NCBI GenBank assembly: GCA_903861645.1
Contig: CAIOVE010000043.1
Location: 1 to 64,000 of the forward strand
Origin: an uncultured Hyphomicrobiales bacterium
Lineage (GTDB): Bacteria; Pseudomonadota; Alphaproteobacteria; Rhizobiales; Beijerinckiaceae
Direction: 5' to 3'
Length of the DNA stretch: 64,000 bases
The position numbers and the translations under genes are program-made. The notes under the pieces were generated by a model. The model was not told where the DNA came from and did no database searches. It saw only the letters and a list, made by a program, of their open reading frames with translations. Below are positions 28,145 to 36,619 of this stretch, in pieces (the first letter of the stretch is position 1; the number at the start of each line of letters is the position of its first letter).

Positions 28145-29179
28145 TCAGCGCGCCCGCGACACAAAGACGTCGCGGAAGATTTTCTTCCATTTGGTCGATT
28201 GATCCAGCGCGATCGCGTGGTCGATGTAGACGGCGTTCGCCGGCTCGGGCGCGACCCTGATGTTGGTCGGCCGTGTTTCCCGGCCGAGGAATATTTTTTG
28301 CGCGTCCGTCAACAGAAAATCGATGAACAAGAGCGCGGCGGCGGGATGGGGCGCGGTCCTGGATAGACCGACGCCGATGGGATGAACCACCAGCGGCTCG
28401 AAGTCGAGCGGGGCGATGGGCGCACCCTCGCCGCGCAATTGCTCCTCGCGATAGCGGTAGAGGCCAAGGCCGATGGGCGTTTCGCCCGACGCCACGAGAT
28501 TGGCGAGCAGCGTATGGCCCTTGCGCAGGGTCACGCCATTGGCGCCTATGGTCCGGAACAACGCGATGGCCTTTTCCTCGCCCATGTATTCGGCGAGGGC
28601 GCTCAGCCAGATGGCGTTCTCCGTCTCGACGCCGATCTTGCCCTTCCAGCGGGGCGCGGCGAGGTCGGCCCAGCTTTTCGGCGCCTCCTCGGGTCTGATC
28701 GCGGCGGTGTTGTAGGCGTTCGACTGAACCTGAAAGCGCGACGCGATCCATGCGCCATGGGGATAGCGGCCTTTCGGGGAAATGTCGGCGAACACGGGCG
28801 AAACGACGGGTTGCAGCAATTCCTCGCGGTAAAGCGCCTCCATCGTGGCGCCGCTGGTCTCGATGACGTCGAACTCATTGTGTCCGCCGCGCGTCTCGGT
28901 GACGGCGCGTTGCAGGATGCCCTCGGAATCGCCGCGCCAGAATTTGACCTTCAGGCCATATTTTGCCTCGAAGGCCGGCAGCACAACCGCCATGTCCGCC
29001 GTCGTGGCCGATGAGTAGAGCGTCGGGCCGCCCTCGCGCCGGGCGTTTTCGAGCAGTTTTTGCTGTCGGTCCGCGCCCTTATACGTCGCGATCGTCGCGA
29101 TCTCGTCGGCGGCCAGGACAATTGACGTCGTCATGCATGACGCCCACAGCGCGAGCGCCGCCCCAAGATAGGATTTCAT
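28145..29179 (-). CDS. ABC-type extracellular solute-binding protein (iron/polyamine receptor fold)
   Basis: A 344-residue secreted receptor. MKSYLGAALALWASCMTTSI forms the signal peptide, cleaved near VLAADE. The cluster-B/Fe3+-receptor-like pattern includes LENARREGGPTLYSSAT (residues 42-58), NEFDVIETSGATMEAL and WKGKIGVE. No permease or ATPase is adjacent, so it is an orphan receptor at the head of the UbiD operon and probably captures that operon's aromatic acid. The start at 29179 has a GGGCGGGAAC site; 22 upstream codons are not family-like. Confidence 0.87.
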   Translation of the reverse strand: MKSYLGAALALWASCMTTSIVLAADEIATIATYKGADRQQKLLENARREGGPTLYSSATTADMAVVLPAFEAKYGLKVKFWRGDSEGILQRAVTETRGGHNEFDVIETSGATMEALYREELLQPVVSPVFADISPKGRYPHGAWIASRFQVQSNAYNTAAIRPEEAPKSWADLAAPRWKGKIGVETENAIWLSALAEYMGEEKAIALFRTIGANGVTLRKGHTLLANLVASGETPIGLGLYRYREEQLRGEGAPIAPLDFEPLVVHPIGVGLSRTAPHPAAALLFIDFLLTDAQKIFLGRETRPTNIRVAPEPANAVYIDHAIALDQSTKWKKIFRDVFVSRAR

Positions 29180-29352
29180 CGCGTTCCCGCCCGTTTTCGT
29201 TCGCGCTTTTGGCGAAAGCCTAGGAAGCGACCAGGCCCGAGTCAATGAAAGCCGGCGATTGTCAGCCGGGAGGTTGGCTGATACCAGCGTCGGCGATGGC
29301 CGTCCTTGACGGGCGGTCGTCGGATTGATCCGCTGTCAGGAAGAAAACGCCC

Positions 29353-31041
29353 ATGTCGTCGCCGCCCGCGCCTCGCGATGCCGCAAGGTGGTTGACGCCA
29401 TTCGCGACCCTGATCGTCGCCGCCCTCGTCATCGCCTGGTGCTGGTTCAAGGAGGGGGATGGCGTAACCCTCGTCTTCGCGCTGGCGACGACCTTCGGCT
29501 TCATGGCCGCTGTTCTTCTGGCGAGTCGGCGCCTTTTTTTCTCATCCGTTGTCATGGCCGGCATGGTCGGCGCCGTGCTCGCGCTTGGCTGGCTGAAACA
29601 GGCGCGCGGCGACATGATCCTGCACGCCTGGGACATCGTGGAGTTCGTCACGGCGCCCGACATCGTTTCGGCGCTATGGGCCGACAGGCGCGCGACCTTG
29701 CTGGGCGGCATGGCGTGCGTGGCTATGTTCATGGCCTTGCTCGCATGGTTGTTCCGACTTGAACGCCCCTTGGCGCGGCGCTTGCCCGCGGCGCTGGCGC
29801 TGGCGTTGTGCCTCGGTGTTGGCGCTTACGCCGGCTGGGCGCGTCCGGTGCGCGCCCACATGCAGTATTTCTGGTTCGACCTGCATCTCGCCAGTTTCTA
29901 CGGATCGTTTCGCGAGGCGTTCGAGGCTTTGCCGCGCGGGGGGTTGTTCACGGCGGCCACGAGATCCACCGAGGGGCCGTTTCCGCCGGACCCAATCTGC
30001 GCGCCGGAACGCAAGCCGCCGCACATCCTGCTGATTCACGAGGAATCGGTCATGGATCCGGCGCTGTTTCCCGATCTTCGATATGACGAGGGATTGAAGC
30101 CGTTCTTCCGATCTGACGATGGCGCCTCACACGCGCTGCGCGTCGAGACCTATGGCGGCGCCTCGTGGCTGACGGAATTCTCGATTTTCTCCGGCGTGTC
30201 GACCAACGCCTTTGGCTCCATGCGCAATTTCGTGCAGGCCTTCACCACGGGCAAGCTGCGCGACGCGCTGCCGCGCGTGCTGGCGGGATGCGGTTATCGC
30301 AACCTGATGTTCACGCCATGGGACAAGACGTTCATGGCCGTGGCGCGTTTTTATGAATCGATCGGATTCAGCGAGGTCATCGATCGCAAGTCGCAGGGCG
30401 CGGGGCGCGACGACGAGCGCGACCGTTTCTATTTCGGCAACGCCCTGCGTCGCATCGAGGATCATGTGACGACCTCGCGGCAACCGCTTTTCGAATTCAT
30501 CGAGACCATGTCGGCCCACTGGCCCTACGACGTTGTCTACATGCCGGAGGTCGCGGTTCCCGGCGGCGGACCGGGAACGCCCGCCGGCATGAGTGAATAT
30601 TTGCGTCGTCTCGCCATGATCAGGATGGACGACGAATGGTTGCGCGCGGAACTCGCGCGGCGCTTTCCGGGCGAGCGGTTCCTTCTTGTTCGCTATGGCG
30701 ACCATCACCCGACGGCGACCCTGCCGCTGTTGGGAAAATCCGAGGCGCTGAGCGCGGAGGAAGCTGTTTTCCCGCCGGATTCTCCCGCCTACGTCACCTT
30801 TTACGCGGTCAATGGCGTTGGTTACGCGCCGCCGCCGCTGCCCGCCATCGCCACGGTCGATGTCGGCTATCTCGGCGCCATTCTGCTGGCGGAAGCGGGA
30901 TTGCCCGCGCCGCCCGCCTGGGTCGAACGCGCGCGATTGATGATGGCCTGCGATGGCCGTTTCTGGACATGCGCGGACCATGACGCCATTCTGGCATTCA
31001 ACCGGCGGCTGCTGGACGCTGGCCACATACCGTCGAAATAA
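29353..31041 (+). CDS. LTA-synthase-like sulfatase-fold phosphoglycerol/phosphoethanolamine transferase
   Basis: A 562-residue inner-membrane protein with four or five N-terminal helices (residues 10-175) and a periplasmic alkaline-phosphatase/sulfatase domain. The metal site begins at ILLIHEESVMDPALF near 225. The nucleophile region is TYGGASWLTEFSIFSG near 265. ETMSAHWPYD near 390 and FLLVRYGDHHPT near 445 supply the other metal ligands. The family moves phosphoglycerol or phosphoethanolamine head groups onto glycans or lipid A. AGGAAG precedes the ATG. It stands alone, upstream of the retropepsin-like gene. Confidence 0.84.
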   Translation: MSSPPAPRDAARWLTPFATLIVAALVIAWCWFKEGDGVTLVFALATTFGFMAAVLLASRRLFFSSVVMAGMVGAVLALGWLKQARGDMILHAWDIVEFVTAPDIVSALWADRRATLLGGMACVAMFMALLAWLFRLERPLARRLPAALALALCLGVGAYAGWARPVRAHMQYFWFDLHLASFYGSFREAFEALPRGGLFTAATRSTEGPFPPDPICAPERKPPHILLIHEESVMDPALFPDLRYDEGLKPFFRSDDGASHALRVETYGGASWLTEFSIFSGVSTNAFGSMRNFVQAFTTGKLRDALPRVLAGCGYRNLMFTPWDKTFMAVARFYESIGFSEVIDRKSQGAGRDDERDRFYFGNALRRIEDHVTTSRQPLFEFIETMSAHWPYDVVYMPEVAVPGGGPGTPAGMSEYLRRLAMIRMDDEWLRAELARRFPGERFLLVRYGDHHPTATLPLLGKSEALSAEEAVFPPDSPAYVTFYAVNGVGYAPPPLPAIATVDVGYLGAILLAEAGLPAPPAWVERARLMMACDGRFWTCADHDAILAFNRRLLDAGHIPSK

Positions 31042-31183
31042 CCAATGATTCATCCCGTGGCGGAAAATATCATTAAAGCAAAGCGATACGTGTCGCGCGC
31101 CGGTCCCATTAACCGGGCGGCAAAACTCGTTGTCTAATCTGTCGACAAATTACTTTCGTGGCAGGCTATTAACGAGTTTTTCG

Positions 31184-31750
31184 ATGATTAACGGGGTGAT
31201 CAAGTCCGCGGCAGGCGTCGCCATTCTGGCGGTCATTGGCGCGTCCTATCTGTCCGACGCGACTGGCAAGGGCGAAGAAAAGGGCCTTTCAGGCGCGCGT
31301 GGCTGGTTCTCGTCCGCTCCCGCGGCTCCGCCCAGTCCTCCGCCCATGCAATTGCGCCCTGCCGTGCAGAGCCTCGGCTATGGCCGCGAGCAGCTGAAGC
31401 CCGATGCTGGCGGCCAGTATCACGCCAACGTTGAAATCGAGGGTCGCCTGCTGCCCATGCTCGTGGACACCGGCGCGACGCTGGTTTCCTTGACCTATGA
31501 CGACGCGGAGCGGCTCGGCTACGCGCCCGCTCCCGCCGATTTCACCGTCCCTGTACAGACCGCGAATGGCCTTTCGAAAGCGGCGAATCTCACGCTGCGC
31601 GAGGCGCGCCTTGGCACATTGATGGTTTCGAACGTGCCCGCGATCGTCCTGCCAAGGGGGATCAACGGGGTTAGCCTGCTCGGCATGAGCTTTCTGAAGA
31701 AACTGAGCGGCTTCGAGATCGCTTCCGGCGACCTCATCATGCGGCAATAG
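31184..31750 (+). CDS. TIGR02281-type retropepsin-like aspartic protease
   Basis: A 188-residue clan AA aspartic protease with an N-terminal membrane anchor (AAGVAILAVIGASYLS, residues 8-23) and a proline-rich linker. The single active-site motif is MLVDTGATLVSLTYDD near residue 102, and the second hydrophobic-hydrophobic-Gly is near LLGMSFLKKL. One active site per chain implies a homodimer, as in retroviral proteases. The ATG at 31184 is chosen because it precedes the anchor; an in-frame TTG at 31130 is possible. Homologues are common in alphaproteobacteria and their substrates are unknown. Confidence 0.85.
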   Translation: MINGVIKSAAGVAILAVIGASYLSDATGKGEEKGLSGARGWFSSAPAAPPSPPPMQLRPAVQSLGYGREQLKPDAGGQYHANVEIEGRLLPMLVDTGATLVSLTYDDAERLGYAPAPADFTVPVQTANGLSKAANLTLREARLGTLMVSNVPAIVLPRGINGVSLLGMSFLKKLSGFEIASGDLIMRQ

Positions 31751-31836
31751 GCGGGCCGCGCCAAAGCGCCTATGTCGAGGCGCGGGGTCGTCGCGACAGG
31801 CGGCGATCATTCGTCCATTCACGCATTGGCCAGGCG

Positions 31837-33354
31837 ATGGCCCCGGAGATCAACATGTACCCGAAGCCATCACGCCATCTCACGCCCAATACCTACGCCT
31901 ATGAATCCTCGCCGATGGTGAAGGAAACGGGCTTCCGCGAATATGACGCGCGCTGGCTGTTCGGCGAGGAAATCAACCTCATGGGCGTGCAGGCGCTGGG
32001 GCTGGGCCTCGGCACGCTGCTGCGCGAGATGGGCGTCAAGCCGGAACTCGCCACGGGCCACGACTACCGGAGTTATTCGGCCTCGATCAAATACGCGCTG
32101 GTCACCGGCCTGATGGCGGCGGGCGTGAAGGTCCACGACATCGGCCTAGCCCTGTCGCCGATGGCCTATTTCGCACAGTTCGAACTCGACGTGCCCGCCG
32201 TCGCGATGGTGACCGCCTCGCACAACGACAACGGCTGGACTGGCGTGAAGATGGGCGCGCAGCGCCCGGTGACGTTCGGCCCCGACGAAATGGGACGGTT
32301 GCGCGACATCGTGCTGAACGGCAAGTTCAGCTATGCCGATGGCGGCTCCTATCGCTTCGTCGAGAACTTCCCCGATCGCTACATCGCCGATCTCGTTAAC
32401 CGGCCCAAAATCAAGCGCAAGCTCAAGGTCGTCGCGGCCTGCGGCAACGGCACCGCCGGCGCCTTCGCGCCGCGCATGCTGGAACTGCTCGGCGTCGAGG
32501 TCGTGCCGCTCGACACGAACCTCGACTACACATTCCCGCGCTACAATCCCAATCCCGAGGACATGGAAATGCTCCACGCCATGGCCCACAAGGTCAAGGA
32601 AGTGGGCGCGGACGTGGGTCTCGGCTTCGACGGCGACGGCGATCGCTGCGGCGTCGTCGACAATAACGGCGACGAGATCTTCGCCGACAAGATTGGCGTC
32701 ATGCTGGCGCGCGACCTGTCGAAGTTGCATCCCGGCGCGACCTTCGTGGTCGACGTCAAGTCGACGGGACTTTTCGCCACCGATCCCGAGTTGATCGCGC
32801 GCGGCGTGAAGGCCGACTACTGGAAGACCGGCCATTCCTACATCAAGCGGCGCGTCACCGACCTCAAGGCGCTCGCCGGCTTCGAGAAGTCGGGCCACTT
32901 CTTCTTCAATTCGCCGGTTGGCCGCGGCTACGACGATGGCCTGCTGACGGCGATTCACGTGATCGAGATGCTCGACCGCAACCCCGGCAAGAGCATGGCC
33001 GAACTCTACGGCGCGCTGCCGCGCACGTGGGGCTCGCCCACCATGTCGCCGCATTGCGCCGACGAGGTCAAATATGGCGTCGTCGACAAGATCGTCGAGC
33101 GCTTCACGGGCATGCAGGCGCGTGGCGAGACGATTATCGGGCAGAAAATCCGCGATCTCGTGACGGTCAACGGCGTGCGCGTCACGGTCGAGGACGGCAC
33201 CTGGGGCCTCGTTCGCGCCTCGTCGAACAAGCCGGAACTCGTCGTGGTCGTTGAAAGCCCCGCCACGGAAGCCAACATGCGCGCCATGTTCAAGGCGGTT
33301 GACGACGTGATCCGCGAGCATCCGCAGGTCGGCGCTTACAATCAGACGATCTGA
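31837..33354 (+). CDS. Phosphomannomutase/phosphoglucomutase
   Basis: A 505-residue alpha-D-phosphohexomutase interconverting mannose/glucose 1- and 6-phosphates for nucleotide-sugar and envelope glycan synthesis. The active-site phosphoserine is in TASHNDNGW near residue 127, the Mg site is GFDGDGDRCGVVD near 265, the sugar loop is GFEKSGHFFF near 348, and the phosphate-binding loop RASSNKPELVVVVES is near 467. The N-terminal ~35 residues are longer than in AlgC. The gene ends at a bidirectional terminator shared with the convergent DUF1993 gene. Confidence 0.93.
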   Translation: MAPEINMYPKPSRHLTPNTYAYESSPMVKETGFREYDARWLFGEEINLMGVQALGLGLGTLLREMGVKPELATGHDYRSYSASIKYALVTGLMAAGVKVHDIGLALSPMAYFAQFELDVPAVAMVTASHNDNGWTGVKMGAQRPVTFGPDEMGRLRDIVLNGKFSYADGGSYRFVENFPDRYIADLVNRPKIKRKLKVVAACGNGTAGAFAPRMLELLGVEVVPLDTNLDYTFPRYNPNPEDMEMLHAMAHKVKEVGADVGLGFDGDGDRCGVVDNNGDEIFADKIGVMLARDLSKLHPGATFVVDVKSTGLFATDPELIARGVKADYWKTGHSYIKRRVTDLKALAGFEKSGHFFFNSPVGRGYDDGLLTAIHVIEMLDRNPGKSMAELYGALPRTWGSPTMSPHCADEVKYGVVDKIVERFTGMQARGETIIGQKIRDLVTVNGVRVTVEDGTWGLVRASSNKPELVVVVESPATEANMRAMFKAVDDVIREHPQVGAYNQTI

Positions 33355-33380
33355 GCGCGGCGTTCCGTCGGTTCAAAATG

Positions 33381-33408
33381 AAAACGCCCGCGCTTGCGCG
33401 GGCGTTTT
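33381..33408. terminator. Bidirectional Rho-independent terminator
   Basis: CGCCCGCG (33385-33392) and CGCGGGCG (33397-33404) form a perfect 8-bp stem with a CTTG loop. AAAA precedes it and TTTT follows it, so it can terminate both the mutase (+) and the DUF1993 gene (-). Confidence 0.93.
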
Positions 33409-33426
33409 GCATTCCGGAACAGGCGA

Positions 33427-33951
33427 TCAGCCTTCGATCTGACCGTGCACGGGCCCCATGAAATCACGCTTGGCGAGCGGCACGCCGCTGTGACGGATGA
33501 GGTCGTAGGCCGTGGTGCAGTGAAAAAAGAAATGCGGCAGGGCGAAGTGCATCAGGAAATCCTTGCCCTTGAACTTGCGCAGGTTTGGACCAGCCTGAAA
33601 CGCGATGATCGTCTCGGCGGCGGCGTCGATGGCCTTCGCGTCGCAGGAGCGGGCGAATTCGATGGCGCGGTGAACGCGCGCCTTCAGGTCGTCGAATGTC
33701 TTGTCTTCGTCGGCTGGTTTGGGCGCGTCGACGCCCGACAGCTTGCCGGGGATGAAGCAGCCCCACATGGCGGCCACCTGCACCTGCTTGCCGAATGCGT
33801 ACATGTCGGGCGCGAACCGCGCGTCGATCAGCGCGCGCGGGTCAATCTTGCGCTCCGTGGCATAGGCCGCGGCCTTGTCGATGACGCCCGAAAGTCCGGT
33901 CAACATCTGGACGACCACGGGGACCGAGGCTTCCGACAGTGAAAACGACAT
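33427..33951 (-). CDS. DUF1993 family protein (copy 2)
   Basis: A 174-residue DUF1993 protein paralogous to the one at 4028. It shares the KGKDFLMHFALPHFFFH and RHSGVPLAKRDFMG blocks in the same order. It lies 18 bases downstream of the OB-fold (DUF35) gene on the same strand, at the end of the CoA-dependent operon, and terminates at the bidirectional hairpin. Function is unknown. Confidence 0.85.
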   Translation of the reverse strand: MSFSLSEASVPVVVQMLTGLSGVIDKAAAYATERKIDPRALIDARFAPDMYAFGKQVQVAAMWGCFIPGKLSGVDAPKPADEDKTFDDLKARVHRAIEFARSCDAKAIDAAAETIIAFQAGPNLRKFKGKDFLMHFALPHFFFHCTTAYDLIRHSGVPLAKRDFMGPVHGQIEG

Positions 33952-33969
33952 GCGTGAACTCCTTGCGTT

Positions 33970-34377
33970 TCAGAGAGGCTTGAATTTTGGCACGGATACG
34001 TTTTCCGCGACATCGTCGAAAACCACCGCGACGGGCATGTCGCAACGGACCTGCTCGGCGGGGATGCCCACGATGTTGGAGATCAGGCGCGGGCCTTCCT
34101 CCAGCTCCACCAGCGCCACGGCATAGGGAACCTCCGTGGCGAAAGCGGGGTGATAAACGCGGTCATAGATGACGAAGCTGAACACCTTGCCGCGGCCTGA
34201 CACGGTTTTCATGTCGACGTCAGCCGACGTGCAATGGGGGCAGGTGCGCGAGGGTGGAAACCAGAAGCCATCGCAGGCCTGGCAGTGGGGCATGTCCAGC
34301 CGGTGTTGGGCCGCGGCTTCCCAGTAGGGAAGGGATTCGGGCGCGGGGCGCGGCAGGGGTTTGCGCGGTTCGGTCAT
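33970..34377 (-). CDS. DUF35 zinc-ribbon/OB-fold protein (acyl-CoA-binding partner of thiolase-like enzyme)
   Basis: A 135-residue protein with an N-terminal rubredoxin-like zinc ribbon (CQAC, eleven residues, CPHC; residues 33-50) and a C-terminal OB fold (SGRGKVFSFVIYDRV onward). DUF35 proteins bind acyl-CoA and activate a partner thiolase or aldolase, as in ChsH2-Ltp2 of steroid side-chain cleavage or archaeal HMG-CoA synthase. The ATG shares one base with the stop of the thiolase-like gene (TGATG), so the two products are made together. Confidence 0.93.
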   Translation of the reverse strand: MTEPRKPLPRPAPESLPYWEAAAQHRLDMPHCQACDGFWFPPSRTCPHCTSADVDMKTVSGRGKVFSFVIYDRVYHPAFATEVPYAVALVELEEGPRLISNIVGIPAEQVRCDMPVAVVFDDVAENVSVPKFKPL

Positions 34378-35564
34378 CAGGCCCTCCCGAGGATCAGTGT
34401 CGAATGGCAGACCTGATTGCCGCCATGGCCGGAAACAAGCGCGATTTCGGCGTCCCTGACCTGACGGTCCGCCGCATAAGTATGCCGCATCTGCCGCGCG
34501 CCCTCGACCAGTTGCAACATGCCCTCCGCGTGCGCCTCGGAAAGCTGTCCGCCCGAGGTGTTGGTCGGCAGGGCGCCGTCCATGCGCAAGGCGCCGGAGG
34601 CGACGAAGTCGCCGCCCTCGCCCTTCTTGCAGAAGCCATAGTCCTCGAGTTGCGTCAGCACCATGTAGGTGAAGCAATCGTAGATCTGCGCCGTGTCGAC
34701 GTCGCGCGGCCCGACGCCGGCCATGGCGTAGGCGCGCTCTCCGCTTTGTTTCGCCGCCGTCGTCACCATGTTGTCGTCGGCGAACCAGCCGCGCGTATTG
34801 TTGTGCGTGCCAAAGCCCTTGATGACCACCGGGGGCTGGCGCAAATCCTTCGCCCGCGCGCGGCTGGTGACGATCACCGCGCCCGCCGCGTCGCTGCGCA
34901 GGCTGCAATCGTAGAGGCCAAAGGGCCGCACGATGGAGCGCTGCGCGTGATATTCCTCCAGCGTCAGCGGCTTTTTCATCTGCGCCTGCGGGTTGCGCAG
35001 GGCGTGCTCGCGAAACGCCACCGCGATCTGGCCGAAGTGGTCCTTGGTGGTGCCGTAAAGATGCATGTGGCGCGTCGCGCCGAAGGCGTGCGTCGCCGCG
35101 GCGCTGTAATAGCCGTATTCGGGACCGAACTCGCGCGGCAACTGGCTCGGCGGGCGCGTCTCGTTGCGCACGCGCGCTTCCTCGTTGGCGTGGGTGCGCG
35201 ACCAGGCGTCGCGTCCGTAGCCGCAGATCACCGTGGTGGCGAGGCCATGGCGAATGGCCATCACCGCGAGCGCGACGGAGAGAATCTGGCTGGCGCCGCC
35301 GTTCGTCACCGTGGTGGAGAATTTCGCGTTGATCCCTAGTCTTTCGCCGACCATCTGGTGATGGCTGTAGACGTCGTCGGGGCCGCGGCAAAGGATGCCG
35401 TCGACGTCGCTCGCCTTGAGGCCGGCGTCGTCGAGCGCGTTGCGCATCGCCTCGACAATCAGATCAAGGCTCGAAACGCCGGGCACCTTGCCCAGCCGGC
35501 TATTGCCGATGCCGACAATCGCGCAGGTGTCGCGCAGGTCGCGGGAGGCTTCGATCATCTCCAT
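34377..35564 (-). CDS. Thiolase-family protein lacking the nucleophilic cysteine (aldolase/SCP2-like)
   Basis: A 395-residue thiolase-fold protein of the SCP2/acetyl-CoA acetyltransferase type. The segment that carries the nucleophilic cysteine in true thiolases reads TVTNGGASQILS near residue 87, with no cysteine. The C-terminal LVSGHGGNQVCHSTLILG near 375 keeps the HGG loop. Loss of the cysteine with a DUF35 partner matches retro-aldolase enzymes such as Ltp2 rather than a thiolytic enzyme. AGGAG five bases before 35564 fixes the start. The longer frame upstream is a shadow of the receptor gene. Confidence 0.88.
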   Translation of the reverse strand: MEMIEASRDLRDTCAIVGIGNSRLGKVPGVSSLDLIVEAMRNALDDAGLKASDVDGILCRGPDDVYSHHQMVGERLGINAKFSTTVTNGGASQILSVALAVMAIRHGLATTVICGYGRDAWSRTHANEEARVRNETRPPSQLPREFGPEYGYYSAAATHAFGATRHMHLYGTTKDHFGQIAVAFREHALRNPQAQMKKPLTLEEYHAQRSIVRPFGLYDCSLRSDAAGAVIVTSRARAKDLRQPPVVIKGFGTHNNTRGWFADDNMVTTAAKQSGERAYAMAGVGPRDVDTAQIYDCFTYMVLTQLEDYGFCKKGEGGDFVASGALRMDGALPTNTSGGQLSEAHAEGMLQLVEGARQMRHTYAADRQVRDAEIALVSGHGGNQVCHSTLILGRA

Positions 35565-35572
35565 CAGGTCTC

Positions 35573-36619
35573 CTATTTCGCCAGCGCGCGCAGGCGCTCG
35601 ACCAGTTCCTTGGGCGCGGTATAGGCGCGATCCAGCAGCGCGTTGATCGTGGCGCCGTCGACGGGCGCGATCTCGGCGTTGGCGCGCGCCGCGTCCGCGA
35701 GGAAATCCTTGTCCTTCATCGTGGCGTCGAAGGCGGCGCGCAACGCGGCCACGCGCTCGACGGGGACGCCGGGGGGCAGCACGAAGGGCCGGCCCATGAC
35801 CTGCTCGGCGAAGGCGATTTCGAAAAGCTGGCGGTCCTCGGGGCTCGTCATCAATTCCATCGCCGTGGGAACATCGGGATAGGACGCGTCGCGCGCCTTG
35901 CCCATGGCCATGATGACGCGCGCCGAACCCTCCCTGACCCATGGCTCGAACCGCGCGCGGAACTCCGCCGACGATCCACCGGAAATATGGCCATCGGTTT
36001 CGTTGCGCTCGACCGCCATGAGGCAGGCCTGCGACCCGTCGTAGCCTTCGATCGGCTTGATGCGCGCGCCATAAAGGGCGTTGAGCATGCGGCCATAGAT
36101 GGAGCTTGGCGAATTGCGGGCGGTGGAGCTGATCGTCAGTTCGCGCGTCTTGATGTCGGCGGCGACCTTTACGCCGGTGCGCGCGTTGACGATGAAAAAG
36201 CCCGTCTCCTGCTGCGGCGAGCCGAGCCAGTGAAACTTGCGGGCGTCGAACTGAATGGCGGCGTTGTTGAAGTCGTAGAAACGCGCGAGGCCGGTGTTGC
36301 GCGACAGGCCGCCGATGACCGTGCCATCCTGCGCGGCGACGGAATAGAGATGATTGGCGGCCTTGAGCCCCTCGGCGCCCACCATGTTCTGCACGATGAT
36401 CGAGGGTTCGCCGGGAATGTATTTCGCCATGTGGCGCGACAGCAGGCGCGCGTAGAGGTCGTAGCCGCCGCCGGGGGACGCGGAGGTGACGAGATTGATG
36501 TGCTTGCCGCGATAGAAATCGGCGACCGTGTCGGCGCGCGCCAGGTCCGGCGTCAGCGCGGCGGCCACGCCCAGCAGCGCGCGACCAGCGTCGCGGCGGG
36601 TGAGAAGCGGGCCGCTCAC
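35573..36619 (-). CDS. Bug/TctC-family tripartite transporter substrate-binding protein
   Basis: A 348-residue periplasmic receptor with a twin-arginine-like signal (TRRDAGRALLGVAAAL, residues 7-22). It belongs to a subgroup starting FYRGKHINLVTSASPGGGYDLYARLL, with PGEPSIIVQNM near 75. Tripartite tricarboxylate receptors normally work with TctA/TctB membrane proteins, which are absent here. The gene is embedded in the CoA-dependent operon: its ATG overlaps the CoA-transferase stop and its stop is 8 bases from the thiolase-like start. It probably captures the acid that the CoA-transferase activates. Confidence 0.9.
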   Translation of the reverse strand: MSGPLLTRRDAGRALLGVAAALTPDLARADTVADFYRGKHINLVTSASPGGGYDLYARLLSRHMAKYIPGEPSIIVQNMVGAEGLKAANHLYSVAAQDGTVIGGLSRNTGLARFYDFNNAAIQFDARKFHWLGSPQQETGFFIVNARTGVKVAADIKTRELTISSTARNSPSSIYGRMLNALYGARIKPIEGYDGSQACLMAVERNETDGHISGGSSAEFRARFEPWVREGSARVIMAMGKARDASYPDVPTAMELMTSPEDRQLFEIAFAEQVMGRPFVLPPGVPVERVAALRAAFDATMKDKDFLADAARANAEIAPVDGATINALLDRAYTAPKELVERLRALAK

